Notes under the pieces: generated by a model | The model's database searches: none | Seen by the model: only the letters and a program-made list of their open reading frames with translations | What the model was told of the DNA's origin: nothing | Part shown: positions 45,987 through 55,321 of the stretch, in pieces | How positions within the stretch are numbered: position 1 is the first letter of the stretch | How the letters are laid out: each line of letters starts with the position of its first letter | NCBI RefSeq assembly: GCF_000717475.1 | Contig: NZ_JPIK01000012.1 | Span: 245,814 to 309,813 of the forward strand | Source: Desulfonatronum thiodismutans | GTDB lineage: Bacteria > Desulfobacterota > Desulfovibrionia > Desulfovibrionales > Desulfonatronaceae | Direction: 5' to 3' | DNA length: 64,000 bases | Translations under genes and position numbers: made by a program

Positions 45987-47105
45987 CTATTCGTGCACGG
46001 TGATCGGGCCAAAAGCCATGCCCGTGAATTGCCTTTGCAACTCCGCGAAGGCCGACCCCCCGTTCAGAAACGTGCTGATCTCCTCGGCCTTGGCCATGGG
46101 GTCCACGACCGCGAAACGCTCCGGATAGAGCACCTTGCCCACGTAGTAGGCGTTGGCAAAGATTGATTCGAAGTTCTGGGTGTAGGAGTTGTAGGGAAAC
46201 AGACCGTACACCCGCCCGGCAAGAACCGCGGACAGACTTTGATACGCCGGGTCGTTGCGCAGTTGCTCCACGGCGTTGGCCGCGGAATCCAGGCGCATGG
46301 TGGAGACGTCGATAAAAATGATCTCCGGGTTCCAGATGATGATCTGCTCCTTGGAGACATTGGCGTGGGAGGACGTCTCCTTGTGTTTGGCCAGTTCCCC
46401 GGCGACATTGTTGGCGTGGGTGAAGGCAAAGGGCGCAAAGGACGGTTCCGTGGACTGGAAGCCGTGCGGTCCGCTCAAGCCGAGGCCGCCGATGTAGCAG
46501 GAGGGCCGCTCGTTTTCGGGCACATCCGCGGTGCGCTGCCGGACATCCTGTTCCAGGGCGTCAAAGTAGGCGATGACCTCCTCGGCCCGGTCCTGAACGC
46601 CCATGACGTCCGCCATCAGCCGCAGGGCGTGGTTGAGCTTGGGGCGGCCATAGGTCAGGTTGCCGTATTCCACGGTGATCACGGGGATGCCGGTCTTGCC
46701 CTGCAGCTGTTCCGGATCATATCCGCGGCCCGCGGACGTCTTGAAGATGACCTGCGGCTGCGGGTCCAAACCGGCGATGAGTTCAGGGCTGTCGTGACCG
46801 CGAAATTCCCCGAAAATGGGGTAGCTCTTGAATTGCGGATTGGCGATGGCGTAGGGCCGGGCGTCAATGGGCGATCCATGCACCTCAATGCTGTCCACGG
46901 CCACGATCCGGTCATGTGCCTGCAGATAGGTCAACAGCCGAAGACAGCCGGAGCCGGAACAAATAACCCGGTCCACCTGAGTTGGAATGGTCAGGACCCG
47001 ACCGGCCGCGTCCGTGATCTGCCTGTTCCTCTCCGCAGAATAAGCCGGTGTTGCCAAACTCCAGGCCCAAAACAAAGCAACGCCAAAGATGCTCAAAAAT
47101 CGCAT
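45987..47105 (-). CDS. Periplasmic metal-chelate binding protein (FecB/BtuF-like)
   Basis: A 372-residue exported binding protein: signal peptide RFLSIFGVALFWAWSLATPA, then RQITDAAGRVLTIPTQVDRV typical of PF01497. The Tyr/Gly-rich loop AGRGYDPEQLQGKTGIPVIT lies near residue 125 and a second lobe near 240-330. Such proteins deliver ferric siderophores, cobalamin or other chelates to FecCD-type permeases. No FecCD/ABC ATPase genes lie nearby, so it is an orphan here. The ATG at 47105 follows GGAGG at 7 bases. Confidence 0.9.
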   Translation of the reverse strand: MRFLSIFGVALFWAWSLATPAYSAERNRQITDAAGRVLTIPTQVDRVICSGSGCLRLLTYLQAHDRIVAVDSIEVHGSPIDARPYAIANPQFKSYPIFGEFRGHDSPELIAGLDPQPQVIFKTSAGRGYDPEQLQGKTGIPVITVEYGNLTYGRPKLNHALRLMADVMGVQDRAEEVIAYFDALEQDVRQRTADVPENERPSCYIGGLGLSGPHGFQSTEPSFAPFAFTHANNVAGELAKHKETSSHANVSKEQIIIWNPEIIFIDVSTMRLDSAANAVEQLRNDPAYQSLSAVLAGRVYGLFPYNSYTQNFESIFANAYYVGKVLYPERFAVVDPMAKAEEISTFLNGGSAFAELQRQFTGMAFGPITVHE

Positions 47106-47424
47106 TATCAATCCTCCATGTTCGAGCATGTTTCTGATTTCGATACGGTTCGGATACAAAATGGTTAAGAACGTTCTACCTGGGTGCGGTGGACGTGTTG
47201 CTGTCCCACGGACCATTCTCTGTTCCAGAACCTTTTACGGTAGACTTGTCGATAGAATTTTCTAGAAAGTGGAATGCCGTTACAGTCTGGACGACATGTA
47301 TTGCAGGTAAGGCCATTTCAATGGTCTGATGCTCCTTGAACAAGGCAAATGCTCATCTATGGCGAAGTAAAAACCTAGGTCGGTTAGCGTCATACCATGA
47401 TGCTCAGTTTTATCGCTGAACCAG
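47106..47424 (-). other. Upstream region of the orphan binding-protein gene
   Basis: These 319 bases are AT-richer than their surroundings and have no credible gene. A 10-bp palindrome TTTCTAGAAA lies at 47259-47268. The length and position suggest a promoter for the binding protein, receptor, DUF4198 and FmdE unit. I looked for cobalamin and Moco riboswitch landmarks and saw none. Confidence 0.4.
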
Positions 47425-47904
47425 TCACAACGGCTTGCTAGCCGATTTTGAATCGCGTTGGTTATTGTCTTTGCGCCGTAACTGCACCCATAAACTGTAC
47501 AGAAACAGAATCACGCTCAGCCCCATGAACGCGGTGAGGTACTCGGCCACCAGGGGCTTTTTGTAGGAATCCACGAATAGTCCTTCACCGATTTCGACGG
47601 TGACGGTCTTGGGGTGCAGGCCGTGATCGGATTCGCCGGCGACGGAGACGGTCCAGGTTCCGGCCTTGTCCGGCAGAAAGGAAACAAAGCCGTTCTTGTC
47701 CGTCCTGCCGGTTTTGTGCGGGATGGTTTCATCAGGGCCGAAAATCTCGTAGGTGGAATAACTCGCCGGGTCGGTCTGGGTGTAGAAGAAGCGGACGCTG
47801 ACGCCTTTCTCGTCCACGCGGTAGTGCATGCCGTGGGCCGAGGCGGTGGCGGCTGGGAACAAAAGGCAAAGTAGCAAGGCAAGGATGATTGAGCGTGCCG
47901 ACAT
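47425..47904 (-). CDS. NikL/CbiL-like membrane-anchored periplasmic protein
   Basis: A 159-residue protein with signal peptide (ARSIILALLLCLLFPAATAS, cleavage before AHGMHY). It has a mature N-terminal His-x-x-His-like start, a single Ig/carboxypeptidase-regulatory domain (EIFGPDETIPHKTGRTDKNG, FVSFLPDKAGTWTVSVAGES) and one C-terminal membrane helix (AFMGLSVILFLYSLWVQL). This is the layout of NikL, an accessory of CbiM-type Ni/Co ECF importers. The CbiM partner is not adjacent; a broken one lies at the right end of the window. Confidence 0.82.
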   Translation of the reverse strand: MSARSIILALLLCLLFPAATASAHGMHYRVDEKGVSVRFFYTQTDPASYSTYEIFGPDETIPHKTGRTDKNGFVSFLPDKAGTWTVSVAGESDHGLHPKTVTVEIGEGLFVDSYKKPLVAEYLTAFMGLSVILFLYSLWVQLRRKDNNQRDSKSASKPL

Positions 47905-47948
47905 GATGGATTCTCCAAAAGTCCTGATTGTCTTCGGGGCAAATGAAT

Positions 47949-47990
47949 GCGCCCGGACACCGCTTCACGGGTCCGGGCGCGCGTTTTTTT
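47949..47990 (+). terminator. Strong intrinsic terminator oriented on the plus strand
   Basis: A 10-bp GC-rich stem (47949-47958 with 47971-47980), extended inward by 3 bp across a bulge, is followed on the plus strand by GCG and a T7 run. All genes around it run on the minus strand, so as drawn it would stop transcription opposing the operon. The hairpin alone could also act on the minus transcript. Confidence 0.75.
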
Positions 47991-47999
47991 CGGAACGAG

Positions 48000-48770
48000 T
48001 TAGTCCACCTCGAAGGTGAGCACACCCCGATAGGTCCTGGTGTCGCAGACACCCGGATCCGGATAGGCTTCCTGGTGCTCGACCTTGATCAGCCAGATCC
48101 CTCGGTTAAGGATGCGCAGTCGGCCTTCTCCGTCCGCGTTCGTTCGCGCCGTGTAGGCAAAGACGTCCGATTCCGAAGAGAAACCGGCGTATGTGGCGTT
48201 GAAAAAGCCGTTATACGGTTCGTCGTTCAGCAGAACGCGGATGGGCAGGTAGCCGCCAGTCTTCAGCGTGGCGGGATTGGCCAGGGGGACGATCTCCAAC
48301 GGATGGCCGACTACTGCGTCCACATTCCCGTCGGCATCGCCGACGTTGAGCACGGCCTTCATGGTGTTCACGGAAAAGGAGCAGCCGATGACGTTGTCCA
48401 GGCCGCTCTTGGGCTGTGAACGTCCACCTGTGGCCGTCCTTGTCCAGTAACCGCCCTTGGGCTGGCCGACGACCAAGTATGCTCCGGACTCCAGAGGATT
48501 CACGGATGCGAATTCCAATTCGGATTTGGCTTCGACATCGACCTTGGTGCCGCTGGGGGCAAGGATATATAAGTCCTCTACGCGATCTTGCTTCATGAAC
48601 CCATCATACGGGAAGGCATGTCCCCAGCCGATGGTCAGGTTCGCCGTTCTGTTTTCCGGAAGCTGGTATTGCTGCATGTTCAGCCAGGGATAATGGGCCT
48701 GGGCCAGGATAGGCAGGAAGATCAGGGCCGCTGCGACAAGTGCCGGCCATGCAAGTAGTTTTCTGTTCAT
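48000..48770 (-). CDS. Periplasmic DUF4198 protein (NikK-like), first copy
   Basis: A 256-residue exported protein. The signal peptide (NRKLLAWPALVAAALIFLPI) is cut before the characteristic AHYPW. Conserved features are GWGHAFPYDGFMK, an acidic strand LYILAPSGTKVDVEAKSELE and GAYLVVGQPKGGYWTRT. The C-terminal Ig-like part ends GVLTFEVD. It sits between TonB receptor one and the NikL-like gene, matching a Ni/Co-associated TonB-DUF4198-NikL module. Periplasmic metal handling is inferred. Confidence 0.9.
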   Translation of the reverse strand: MNRKLLAWPALVAAALIFLPILAQAHYPWLNMQQYQLPENRTANLTIGWGHAFPYDGFMKQDRVEDLYILAPSGTKVDVEAKSELEFASVNPLESGAYLVVGQPKGGYWTRTATGGRSQPKSGLDNVIGCSFSVNTMKAVLNVGDADGNVDAVVGHPLEIVPLANPATLKTGGYLPIRVLLNDEPYNGFFNATYAGFSSESDVFAYTARTNADGEGRLRILNRGIWLIKVEHQEAYPDPGVCDTRTYRGVLTFEVD

Positions 48771-48801
48771 GGCAGTTCGCCTCTTTTGCCTTCGAAGACC
48801 A

Positions 48802-50772
48802 TTAGAATTCGATCTCCAGGTTGATGCCGATGCTGCGGCCCATGCGGTGGGCGTAGTCGCCTTCGCCTCTGTCGGAATTGGTGATGTTCTTGAAGTCGGC
48901 GGATACTTTCGCGAGCCTGGAGAACTGCTTCCAGATGCGGGCGTCGATGGTGGCGTGCGCGCCCAATTCCTGGGTATTGGCCATGTTGCGGTACTGCTTG
49001 CCGACTTGCGTCAGGATCACGCTCGCTCCCACGTCCCAGGGCTGAAATACATAGGTCGGGGCCAGGGAGAAGGTATATTTGGGAACATATGGCAGATCCA
49101 AACCCGTATCCTTGTTCTCGGAATCGGTGTAGCTGAATCCCGCGTTGAGAAAAAAAGCATCGCTCAAGGTCAGTCGGGCAGAGAGTTCGCCTCCCTGGAT
49201 TTGGGCCTTTTCGACATTGAAATAGCTTTCAATGGGGATTCCGTCCGGAGCGATTTCTCCGGTAGCTTGGCGGACGACCATGTCTTTGAGATCGGAGTAG
49301 AAAAATCCGAGGTTGAAGGTCAGCCGATCGTTCATCAGCCCTTGCTCCAGGTTGAGCGAATAGGTCCAGGCGGTCTCCGGATTCAGGTCGGGGTTGGAGC
49401 GCATGTAGTATTCTCCGTGCCGCACCAGGCCGTCATAGTAGAGCTGGCGAATGGTCGGCGACTTGAAGGCTCTCCCCACGGAGCCGCGCAGCGTCGTGGC
49501 ATCGAAGACCCGATACATGGCGCTGAACTTGGGATTGATCTCCGTACCGAAGGTGGAATGGTCCTCCAGACGCGCGCCGGGAACCAGGGTCAACCTACGA
49601 TCAAAAAGCATCAGTTCGTCCTGCACGAACAGGCTGTTGGTGGTCACGTTTCTGTCCACGGTGACCGTGGACTGTTCCTCGCCGCGCAGGTAATTTCTGG
49701 AAAAATAATCCATGTGCTGACGCTGGGTCGCCCCACCTACGGTGAGGATGTTCCAGTCCGTGTACCAATGGTAGACAAGCTCGGCTTGGTCGTAGCCGAT
49801 CTTGCCGTCGCGGTATCCATGGTCGAATCCAGGATATCCGTTGATGAAGTCCTGCCAGTAGGTGGAGCCGTTCAGGACGACTTCGTGATCACCGATGGTG
49901 TAGTTGAGCCCGCCGGAAAAGCGATAGGAGTCATACTCCCGGTCGTATTCGGCCACGGGGTTGTCCAGGTCGCGTCGAGCACGTCCGTAGTTCGCGCCCA
50001 GGTTGATGCTGAGATTCTCCGTGATGTCCGTGTTCCATTTGCCCATCAGGCTGTGCCGATTGGTCGTCGCCGGATCGAAGGCGATACCTTCGTCTTGCTC
50101 ATAGCTGTACTGGAAAAAATACCCGGAGTTGCCCAGAGCCGGCCCGCCGAAACCGGCGTTGGCCCGGTAGTAGTTGCGACTGGATTTGTTCACGGAAACG
50201 TCCTGACGCTTGGTCACCTCGTAGCGGCCATAGGCGGCTCCGCCGAACACTGTGGTTTCCTTGGGGGCTTTGCGGGTGATGATGTTGATTACGCCGGCCA
50301 AAGCGTCTGATCCATACAGGGCGGAGGCGGCTCCCTTCACGATTTCGATGCGCTCGATCATGCTCAAGGGGATCTGGTTCAGGCTGATGCCGTAGTCGCC
50401 GTGAGCGCCCATCTCGCCGTGCACGCGTTGCCCGTCGATAAGGATCAAACCGTATCCTTCGTTGAATTGCAGACCGCGCATGGTGGAACGGATGTTGTCC
50501 GAGCCCATGACGTCGTCCAGGGTGGAGACGTTGATGCCCGGCACTGTTTTCAGCGCGTCGAGAATGTTCTGCGAGGGCATTCGCTCAATGTCCTCGCGGG
50601 TGATGACCTGGGTTTCCACGGGCACGTCCTGCAAGGTGTGCCGGGTTCTGGTTCCCGTGACCACGTATTCTTCGACTTCCGCGGCCTGTCTGGGGGCCTC
50701 CTCCGCAAAGGACGTCGCCGCCAGGCACAGAGCCGAAAGCAAGACGGTTCCAAATTTCCATGACAATCGCAT
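48802..50772 (-). CDS. TonB-dependent outer-membrane receptor, first module
   Basis: A 656-residue receptor: signal peptide RLSWKFGTVLLSALCLAATS, TonB-box region VEEYVVTGTRTRH, and a plug with ILDALKTVPGINVSTLDDVM, LILIDGQRVHGE and IERIEIVKGAASALYGSDAL. The C-terminal barrel ends SIGINLEIEF. The ATG at 50772 has AAGGAGG 8 bases before it. It lies 77 bases downstream of the TPR gene that ends the Ton-energy operon, so ExbBD-TonB supply is directly linked. Confidence 0.95.
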   Translation of the reverse strand: MRLSWKFGTVLLSALCLAATSFAEEAPRQAAEVEEYVVTGTRTRHTLQDVPVETQVITREDIERMPSQNILDALKTVPGINVSTLDDVMGSDNIRSTMRGLQFNEGYGLILIDGQRVHGEMGAHGDYGISLNQIPLSMIERIEIVKGAASALYGSDALAGVINIITRKAPKETTVFGGAAYGRYEVTKRQDVSVNKSSRNYYRANAGFGGPALGNSGYFFQYSYEQDEGIAFDPATTNRHSLMGKWNTDITENLSINLGANYGRARRDLDNPVAEYDREYDSYRFSGGLNYTIGDHEVVLNGSTYWQDFINGYPGFDHGYRDGKIGYDQAELVYHWYTDWNILTVGGATQRQHMDYFSRNYLRGEEQSTVTVDRNVTTNSLFVQDELMLFDRRLTLVPGARLEDHSTFGTEINPKFSAMYRVFDATTLRGSVGRAFKSPTIRQLYYDGLVRHGEYYMRSNPDLNPETAWTYSLNLEQGLMNDRLTFNLGFFYSDLKDMVVRQATGEIAPDGIPIESYFNVEKAQIQGGELSARLTLSDAFFLNAGFSYTDSENKDTGLDLPYVPKYTFSLAPTYVFQPWDVGASVILTQVGKQYRNMANTQELGAHATIDARIWKQFSRLAKVSADFKNITNSDRGEGDYAHRMGRSIGINLEIEF

Positions 50773-50849
50773 TCCCCAACCTCCTTCGTTGTGTGTTCGA
50801 ATGTCACCGTCGCGGGCCATCCACGGCGGTGATCGCCTCTGTTGAAATC

Positions 50850-52232
50850 TCATCCCCCGGAGCGGATGCCCTCCAGCCATAACTCTGCCTGACGGCGGAC
50901 CTTGGGCTCTTCCTTGGCCTGGGCAAAGGTCGCCCGGGCTTCCTCAAGTCGGCCCTGGTGAAACGCGGCCATGCCCAGCAGGAGCAGGGCTTCGGGCCGG
51001 ACTTCCGCGCACCTGGTTCCGGTTGCGTGTTCCATCTGCTCCGCGACCGCGCTCCAGTCCTCGATCTGCGCGAACAACCGGCCGATGCGCAGGCGGGTGG
51101 CGCAGTCCTCGCTCTGTTCGACTTTTCGGACCAGGGTGGTCGCGGCTTTTCGGATTTCCCGGGCCTGGACCCAGGTGTCGGCCAGCAGGTTCAGGTTGTC
51201 TTCCGTGGGCGGGATGCGGCCGTTGTTCAGGGCCTGCTCCAGAATTCCGGCTCCAAGGAAAGGGGCTTCGGCCTGGCGGAGCATGCGGGCCACCTGGAGG
51301 ATGTCCTGGGGCTGATCGAAGACCCCTTTGTGGTGACCGGCGGTGAGTACGGCGGCTGCCTGGCGCTCCTGGTTCAGTTGCAGGTGCGCGGCGGCGAGCT
51401 GTTGCCAGTAGCGTTTGTCCGTGGGCCACTGCTCCATGATTCCGGGCAGCCAACGGATCATTTCCGCGTATTGTCCGCCGTGGTGCAGGGCGGCCAGGAG
51501 CATGTCGTACCACTCGGCCACTGGGCTGGTCCCGGCCTGAAGCGATTCCTGGATAGCCATCTTCAGATGGCGGGCCGCCGCCTCGTACCGCTCGGCTTCG
51601 AAATAGATCCAGGCCGTCCGGACCCGTTGCTCCGGGGCGATGACGTCGGCCTGGTCCAGCCATACGGTCATCCGCCGGACGGCTTCGTCGTGGCGACCCA
51701 GGAGCTCGAGGATCTGGGCCGTGTTGGCCAAAACCCGCAAGCGCGAGGCCTCGTCCAGGCTGTCCAGCTCCAGGGCCTTGTCAAAGGCTTCCAGGGCTTT
51801 TTCCCGGTGGTCGGTCTCGCTGAACAAAAAGCCGCGCATCTGCCAGGCCAGGGCCAGGGCGTAGGGTTCTCGGTGGAACTCCTGAAGGAATCCCTCCAGG
51901 AGTACATCCGCTTCGGCCCATTGTTCCGCGTGCAGCAGGTCCTGAGCCGCGCTGAGTTGTTGGTGCGCGGCATGGGAGACCGTGGGTTGGCTGGCGAAGA
52001 CGGAGTCGGGGCAAAGCGTCGGAACTACGCAGAGTATCGACAACCACAAACCAAAAAAGCCGATAATGAGGAGGAAGCGAAAGAAAACTGGATTCCCGCC
52101 TGCGCGGGAATGACTTGAAAGGGAAGGTGTCGTCGAAACAGTCATTCCCGCGCAGGCGGGAATCCAGTGCGAGGCGTTACAGTTTGGAGGGGAAAAAAGG
52201 CTGTGCGGAATTGACTTGAGTCCAGACGCCAT
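50850..52232 (-). CDS. TPR protein of the Ton operon with a repeat-derived N-terminus
   Basis: About 460 residues. A secretion-type hydrophobic segment (FFRFLLIIGFFGLWLSILCV) lies at residues 50-70 and at least six TPR-like helical repeats follow (AWQMRGFLFSETDHREKALE, AFDKALELDSLDEASRLRVL, LLLGMAAFHQGRLEEARATF). TPR proteins of Ton operons are periplasmic partners of ExbB/TonB. The ATG at 52232 has GGAGGG at 6 bases. Residues 20-48 are encoded by an inserted palindromic repeat (SHSRAGGNP and WIPACAGMT), so the N-region is odd. Confidence 0.88.
   Translation of the reverse strand: MASGLKSIPHSLFSPPNCNASHWIPACAGMTVSTTPSLSSHSRAGGNPVFFRFLLIIGFFGLWLSILCVVPTLCPDSVFASQPTVSHAAHQQLSAAQDLLHAEQWAEADVLLEGFLQEFHREPYALALAWQMRGFLFSETDHREKALEAFDKALELDSLDEASRLRVLANTAQILELLGRHDEAVRRMTVWLDQADVIAPEQRVRTAWIYFEAERYEAAARHLKMAIQESLQAGTSPVAEWYDMLLAALHHGGQYAEMIRWLPGIMEQWPTDKRYWQQLAAAHLQLNQERQAAAVLTAGHHKGVFDQPQDILQVARMLRQAEAPFLGAGILEQALNNGRIPPTEDNLNLLADTWVQAREIRKAATTLVRKVEQSEDCATRLRIGRLFAQIEDWSAVAEQMEHATGTRCAEVRPEALLLLGMAAFHQGRLEEARATFAQAKEEPKVRRQAELWLEGIRSGG
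52088..52169. repeat. 82-bp double palindrome (REP/MITE-type) inside the TPR gene
   Basis: A 29-base arm at 52088-52116 recurs perfectly inverted at 52141-52169, with a 24-base spacer. Each arm itself folds (CCCGCCTGCGCGGG). The unit is the widespread GGAATGAC/CCCGCGCAGGCGGG bacterial repeat that gives WIPACAGMT and SHSRAGGNP when translated. It keeps the TPR reading frame open. Confidence 0.92.
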
Positions 52233-52234
52233 GC

Positions 52235-52882
52235 TCATCCCTCCAGATTGAAGACAATGGTAATGGTGGCGATGGCCGGGACGGCCTTGCCGTCCTGCAT
52301 CTGGGGATGAAAGCGCCAGCGGCTCAGGGCGCGGACGGCTTCCTGGTCAAAGATGCCTTCTCTGGGCTCGGCCTCCACCACGGAGACGTCGCGGACCGAG
52401 CCGTCCGGGTTGACGACGAATTCCAGGCGCACCCAGCCGGAAATGCCCTGGCGTCTGGCCCGGACCGGATATTGAGGCGGAACCTGGGAGATGGGCGTCA
52501 GGGACTGGGTGTAGGCCACTGGTCCTGTTGGCGCCGGTGGAGGCGCGGCCAGGGGCAGACCGGCCAGGGCCAGGTCCGTTGGGAAGTCGAACCGGGGAAG
52601 ATCGAAGGCCGGGGGCTGGGGCGTGGGTTGTTTGGGCGTGGCCACGGCCTCCAGGCGGGGAATGGGTTTGATTTCCTCGGGCGGCTCGGGCTTTTCGCGC
52701 TCCCGGCGGCGCACGATCTGTTCCTGGTCGTCCATGCGGATGAACTGGGGCAGTGGTTCGCGGCGCTGAGCCTCGATCCCCGCCTCCCCCCGGCTGACCA
52801 GAAAATTCATCAGCAGGAACAGCCCCACCGCGGCCAACAGGCCGAGGACCAGGGAAACGCCGAATCGAACCGGGGTGTTCAT
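52235..52882 (-). CDS. TonB-family energy-transducing protein
   Basis: A 215-residue TonB: one N-terminal membrane helix (VSLVLGLLAAVGLFLLMNFL), a Pro/Glu/Arg-rich linker (about residues 60-120), and a C-terminal TonB domain (QVPPQYPVRARRQGISGWVR, VEAEPREGIFDQEAV, SRWRFHPQ). It couples the ExbB-ExbD motor to outer-membrane receptors. Its ATGA start overlaps the exbD stop by 4 bases, and the TPR gene starts at its own end. Confidence 0.95.
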   Translation of the reverse strand: MNTPVRFGVSLVLGLLAAVGLFLLMNFLVSRGEAGIEAQRREPLPQFIRMDDQEQIVRRREREKPEPPEEIKPIPRLEAVATPKQPTPQPPAFDLPRFDFPTDLALAGLPLAAPPPAPTGPVAYTQSLTPISQVPPQYPVRARRQGISGWVRLEFVVNPDGSVRDVSVVEAEPREGIFDQEAVRALSRWRFHPQMQDGKAVPAIATITIVFNLEG

Positions 52883-53283
52883 GGCTTGCTCGCGGCAACG
52901 GCCACGTTATGCACCCCGGCCAGCCGGACCTGATCCATGACCTGGACCAAAATTCCGGTGCGCGAGGCCTCGTCGGCCTGAATGACCACGGCCCCTTCCG
53001 GGTTTTCGGCCCGCAGCCGTTCCACGTTGGCCCGCACGGCCCGCACGTCCACCTGACGCCCGTCGATCCAGATCGCGCCGGATTCGGACACCGCGATCAT
53101 GATGTTGCCCCGCTCCTGGCGCTCCGCGCTGGCCGCGGTGGGCCGGTTCACCTCAATGCCCGCCTCCTTGACGAAGGAAGTGGTCACAATGAAGAAAATC
53201 AACATGATGAACACCACATCCATCATCGAGGTCATGTCGATCTGGGCGCTATCCTGTTCGTCGTATCGTCGTCTGCGGCGCAT
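52879..53283 (-). CDS. exbD: ExbD-type biopolymer transport protein
   Basis: A 134-residue ExbD with the N-terminal basic RRRRRYDEQDSAQIDMTSMM and the single helix DVVFIMLIFFIVTTSF, which contains the conserved membrane aspartate. A periplasmic domain follows (GAIWIDGRQVDVRAVRANVE, VVIQADEASRTGILVQVMDQ). It is the proton-motive partner of ExbB and overlaps tonB by 4 bases. Confidence 0.95.
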   Translation of the reverse strand: MRRRRRYDEQDSAQIDMTSMMDVVFIMLIFFIVTTSFVKEAGIEVNRPTAASAERQERGNIMIAVSESGAIWIDGRQVDVRAVRANVERLRAENPEGAVVIQADEASRTGILVQVMDQVRLAGVHNVAVAASKP

Positions 53284-53312
53284 GGGATTGGGGGGTTCAA
53301 TGGTTCAACGGT

Positions 53313-53944
<632 letters not shown>

Positions 53945-53948
<4 letters not shown>

Positions 53949-55321
53949 CCTCCCCGCGCCTTTTGAATATGTTCGGCCAGCAACCCCGCGCCCTGCTCCT
54001 CCAAAATGTTCACCAGCCCTCGGCTCTTGGCCGCGGCCAGGCTGTGCAGGAAGAGCAGGGGGATGGCCACGGAAAGACCCAGGGCCGTGGTCACCAGGGC
54101 CTGGGAGATGCCTCCGGCCATGAGCTGGGGATCGCCGGTGCCGAACAGGGTGATGGCCTGGAAGGTTTCGATCATCCCCACCACCGTGCCCAAAAGGCCC
54201 AACAGCGGCGCGACGGCGGCCAGGATTTTGATGGTTCGCAGGCCCCGTTCCAGGCGGGGGATTTCCTTGAGCACGGCCTCGTCCAGCCGGATTTCCAGGG
54301 TTTCCGGGTCCACGCTGTGGTTGGTGCCGCTGACCTGGAGAATCCGGCCCAGAGGGTTGTCCGGCAGGGCTGTTTCTGAGCGCAGTTGGCGTTGGATGCG
54401 GCGGTCCATCACGATCAGAATCGCGAAACGGACCACGAAGAGGATCAGCCCGAACAGGCCCAGGCCGAGGATGATCAGCCCGATTTCCCGGCCCTGCTTG
54501 ATCCGTTCAATGAGCGTGGGCGATTGGACCAGATGGGCCAGAATCGCGCCCCGGGAGGGGTCCAGGGCGAAGAAGCGCGTCTCGCCCGGACTGGCCTGCT
54601 CCAGCTCACGGGCCAGACGCAGGTGTCCGCCCTGGGGTTGGCGCGGCAGTTCCAGAAATTGGTTGCGGCCCTGGACATGGGACAGATACCGCCCATCGGC
54701 CACGGAGTTGAACGCGCCGATCCGGAGCACGTCCTTGGCCAGCTTCGATCCGTCCGGCAGGACAACCTCGCCGACAAAGCGGTCCACCCGGCCCGAGCCG
54801 ACCATCTCCTCCAGAACCAGAATCCACATCCGCTCCAGCTCGGCCATGCTCGGCAGGGCGCGGCTGTCGCTCAATTGGCCGAGGAACTCCAGGGCCTCGG
54901 GCTTGTCGACCATGGCCAGGGAGCCGAGAAATTGGGCGTGAAAATCCCCGGCGCTTTGGCGCACCACGCCGAACATCTCTCCCAGCCCGCCCTGCTCCTC
55001 GCGCAAGGTGGCCTCCAGTTCCGTGAGGGTCGCCTCGTTGGCGTCGTAGGCCGTAAGCAGGCGTTCCTGGCGGTCCTGTTCCGCGCGCATCGCGGAGCGG
55101 GCCTCCTGGATTCTCGCGCGAGCCGCGTCCAAGTCGGCCCGGAATTCGTTTTCCCGTTCCTGGTTGATCCGTTCCTCGTTTTTGGCACGCTGACGGACTT
55201 GCTCCAGGAAGGCGTCCAGGCCGACGGTTGAAGACTGGGCGATGACCGGTGGACAAGCAAACGAGCCCAGAAATGTCAGAGCGGCCAGGATGGCGGCGAA
55301 TGTTCCGGAGAAGCGGGTCAT
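53945..55321 (-). CDS. MotA/TolQ/ExbB-family protein with N-terminal coiled coil
   Basis: A 458-residue protein. A signal peptide (ILAALTFLGSFACPP) precedes a long periplasmic coiled coil (residues 30-110, RINQERENEFRADLDAARAR). A middle domain follows, then three ExbB-like helices (IGLIILGLGLFGLILFVVRF, ILAAVAPLLGLLGTVVGMIE, ALVTTALGLSVAIPLLFLHS). This long ExbB form occurs in DUF3450-type Ton operons. It overlaps both neighbours by 4 bases. Confidence 0.92.
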
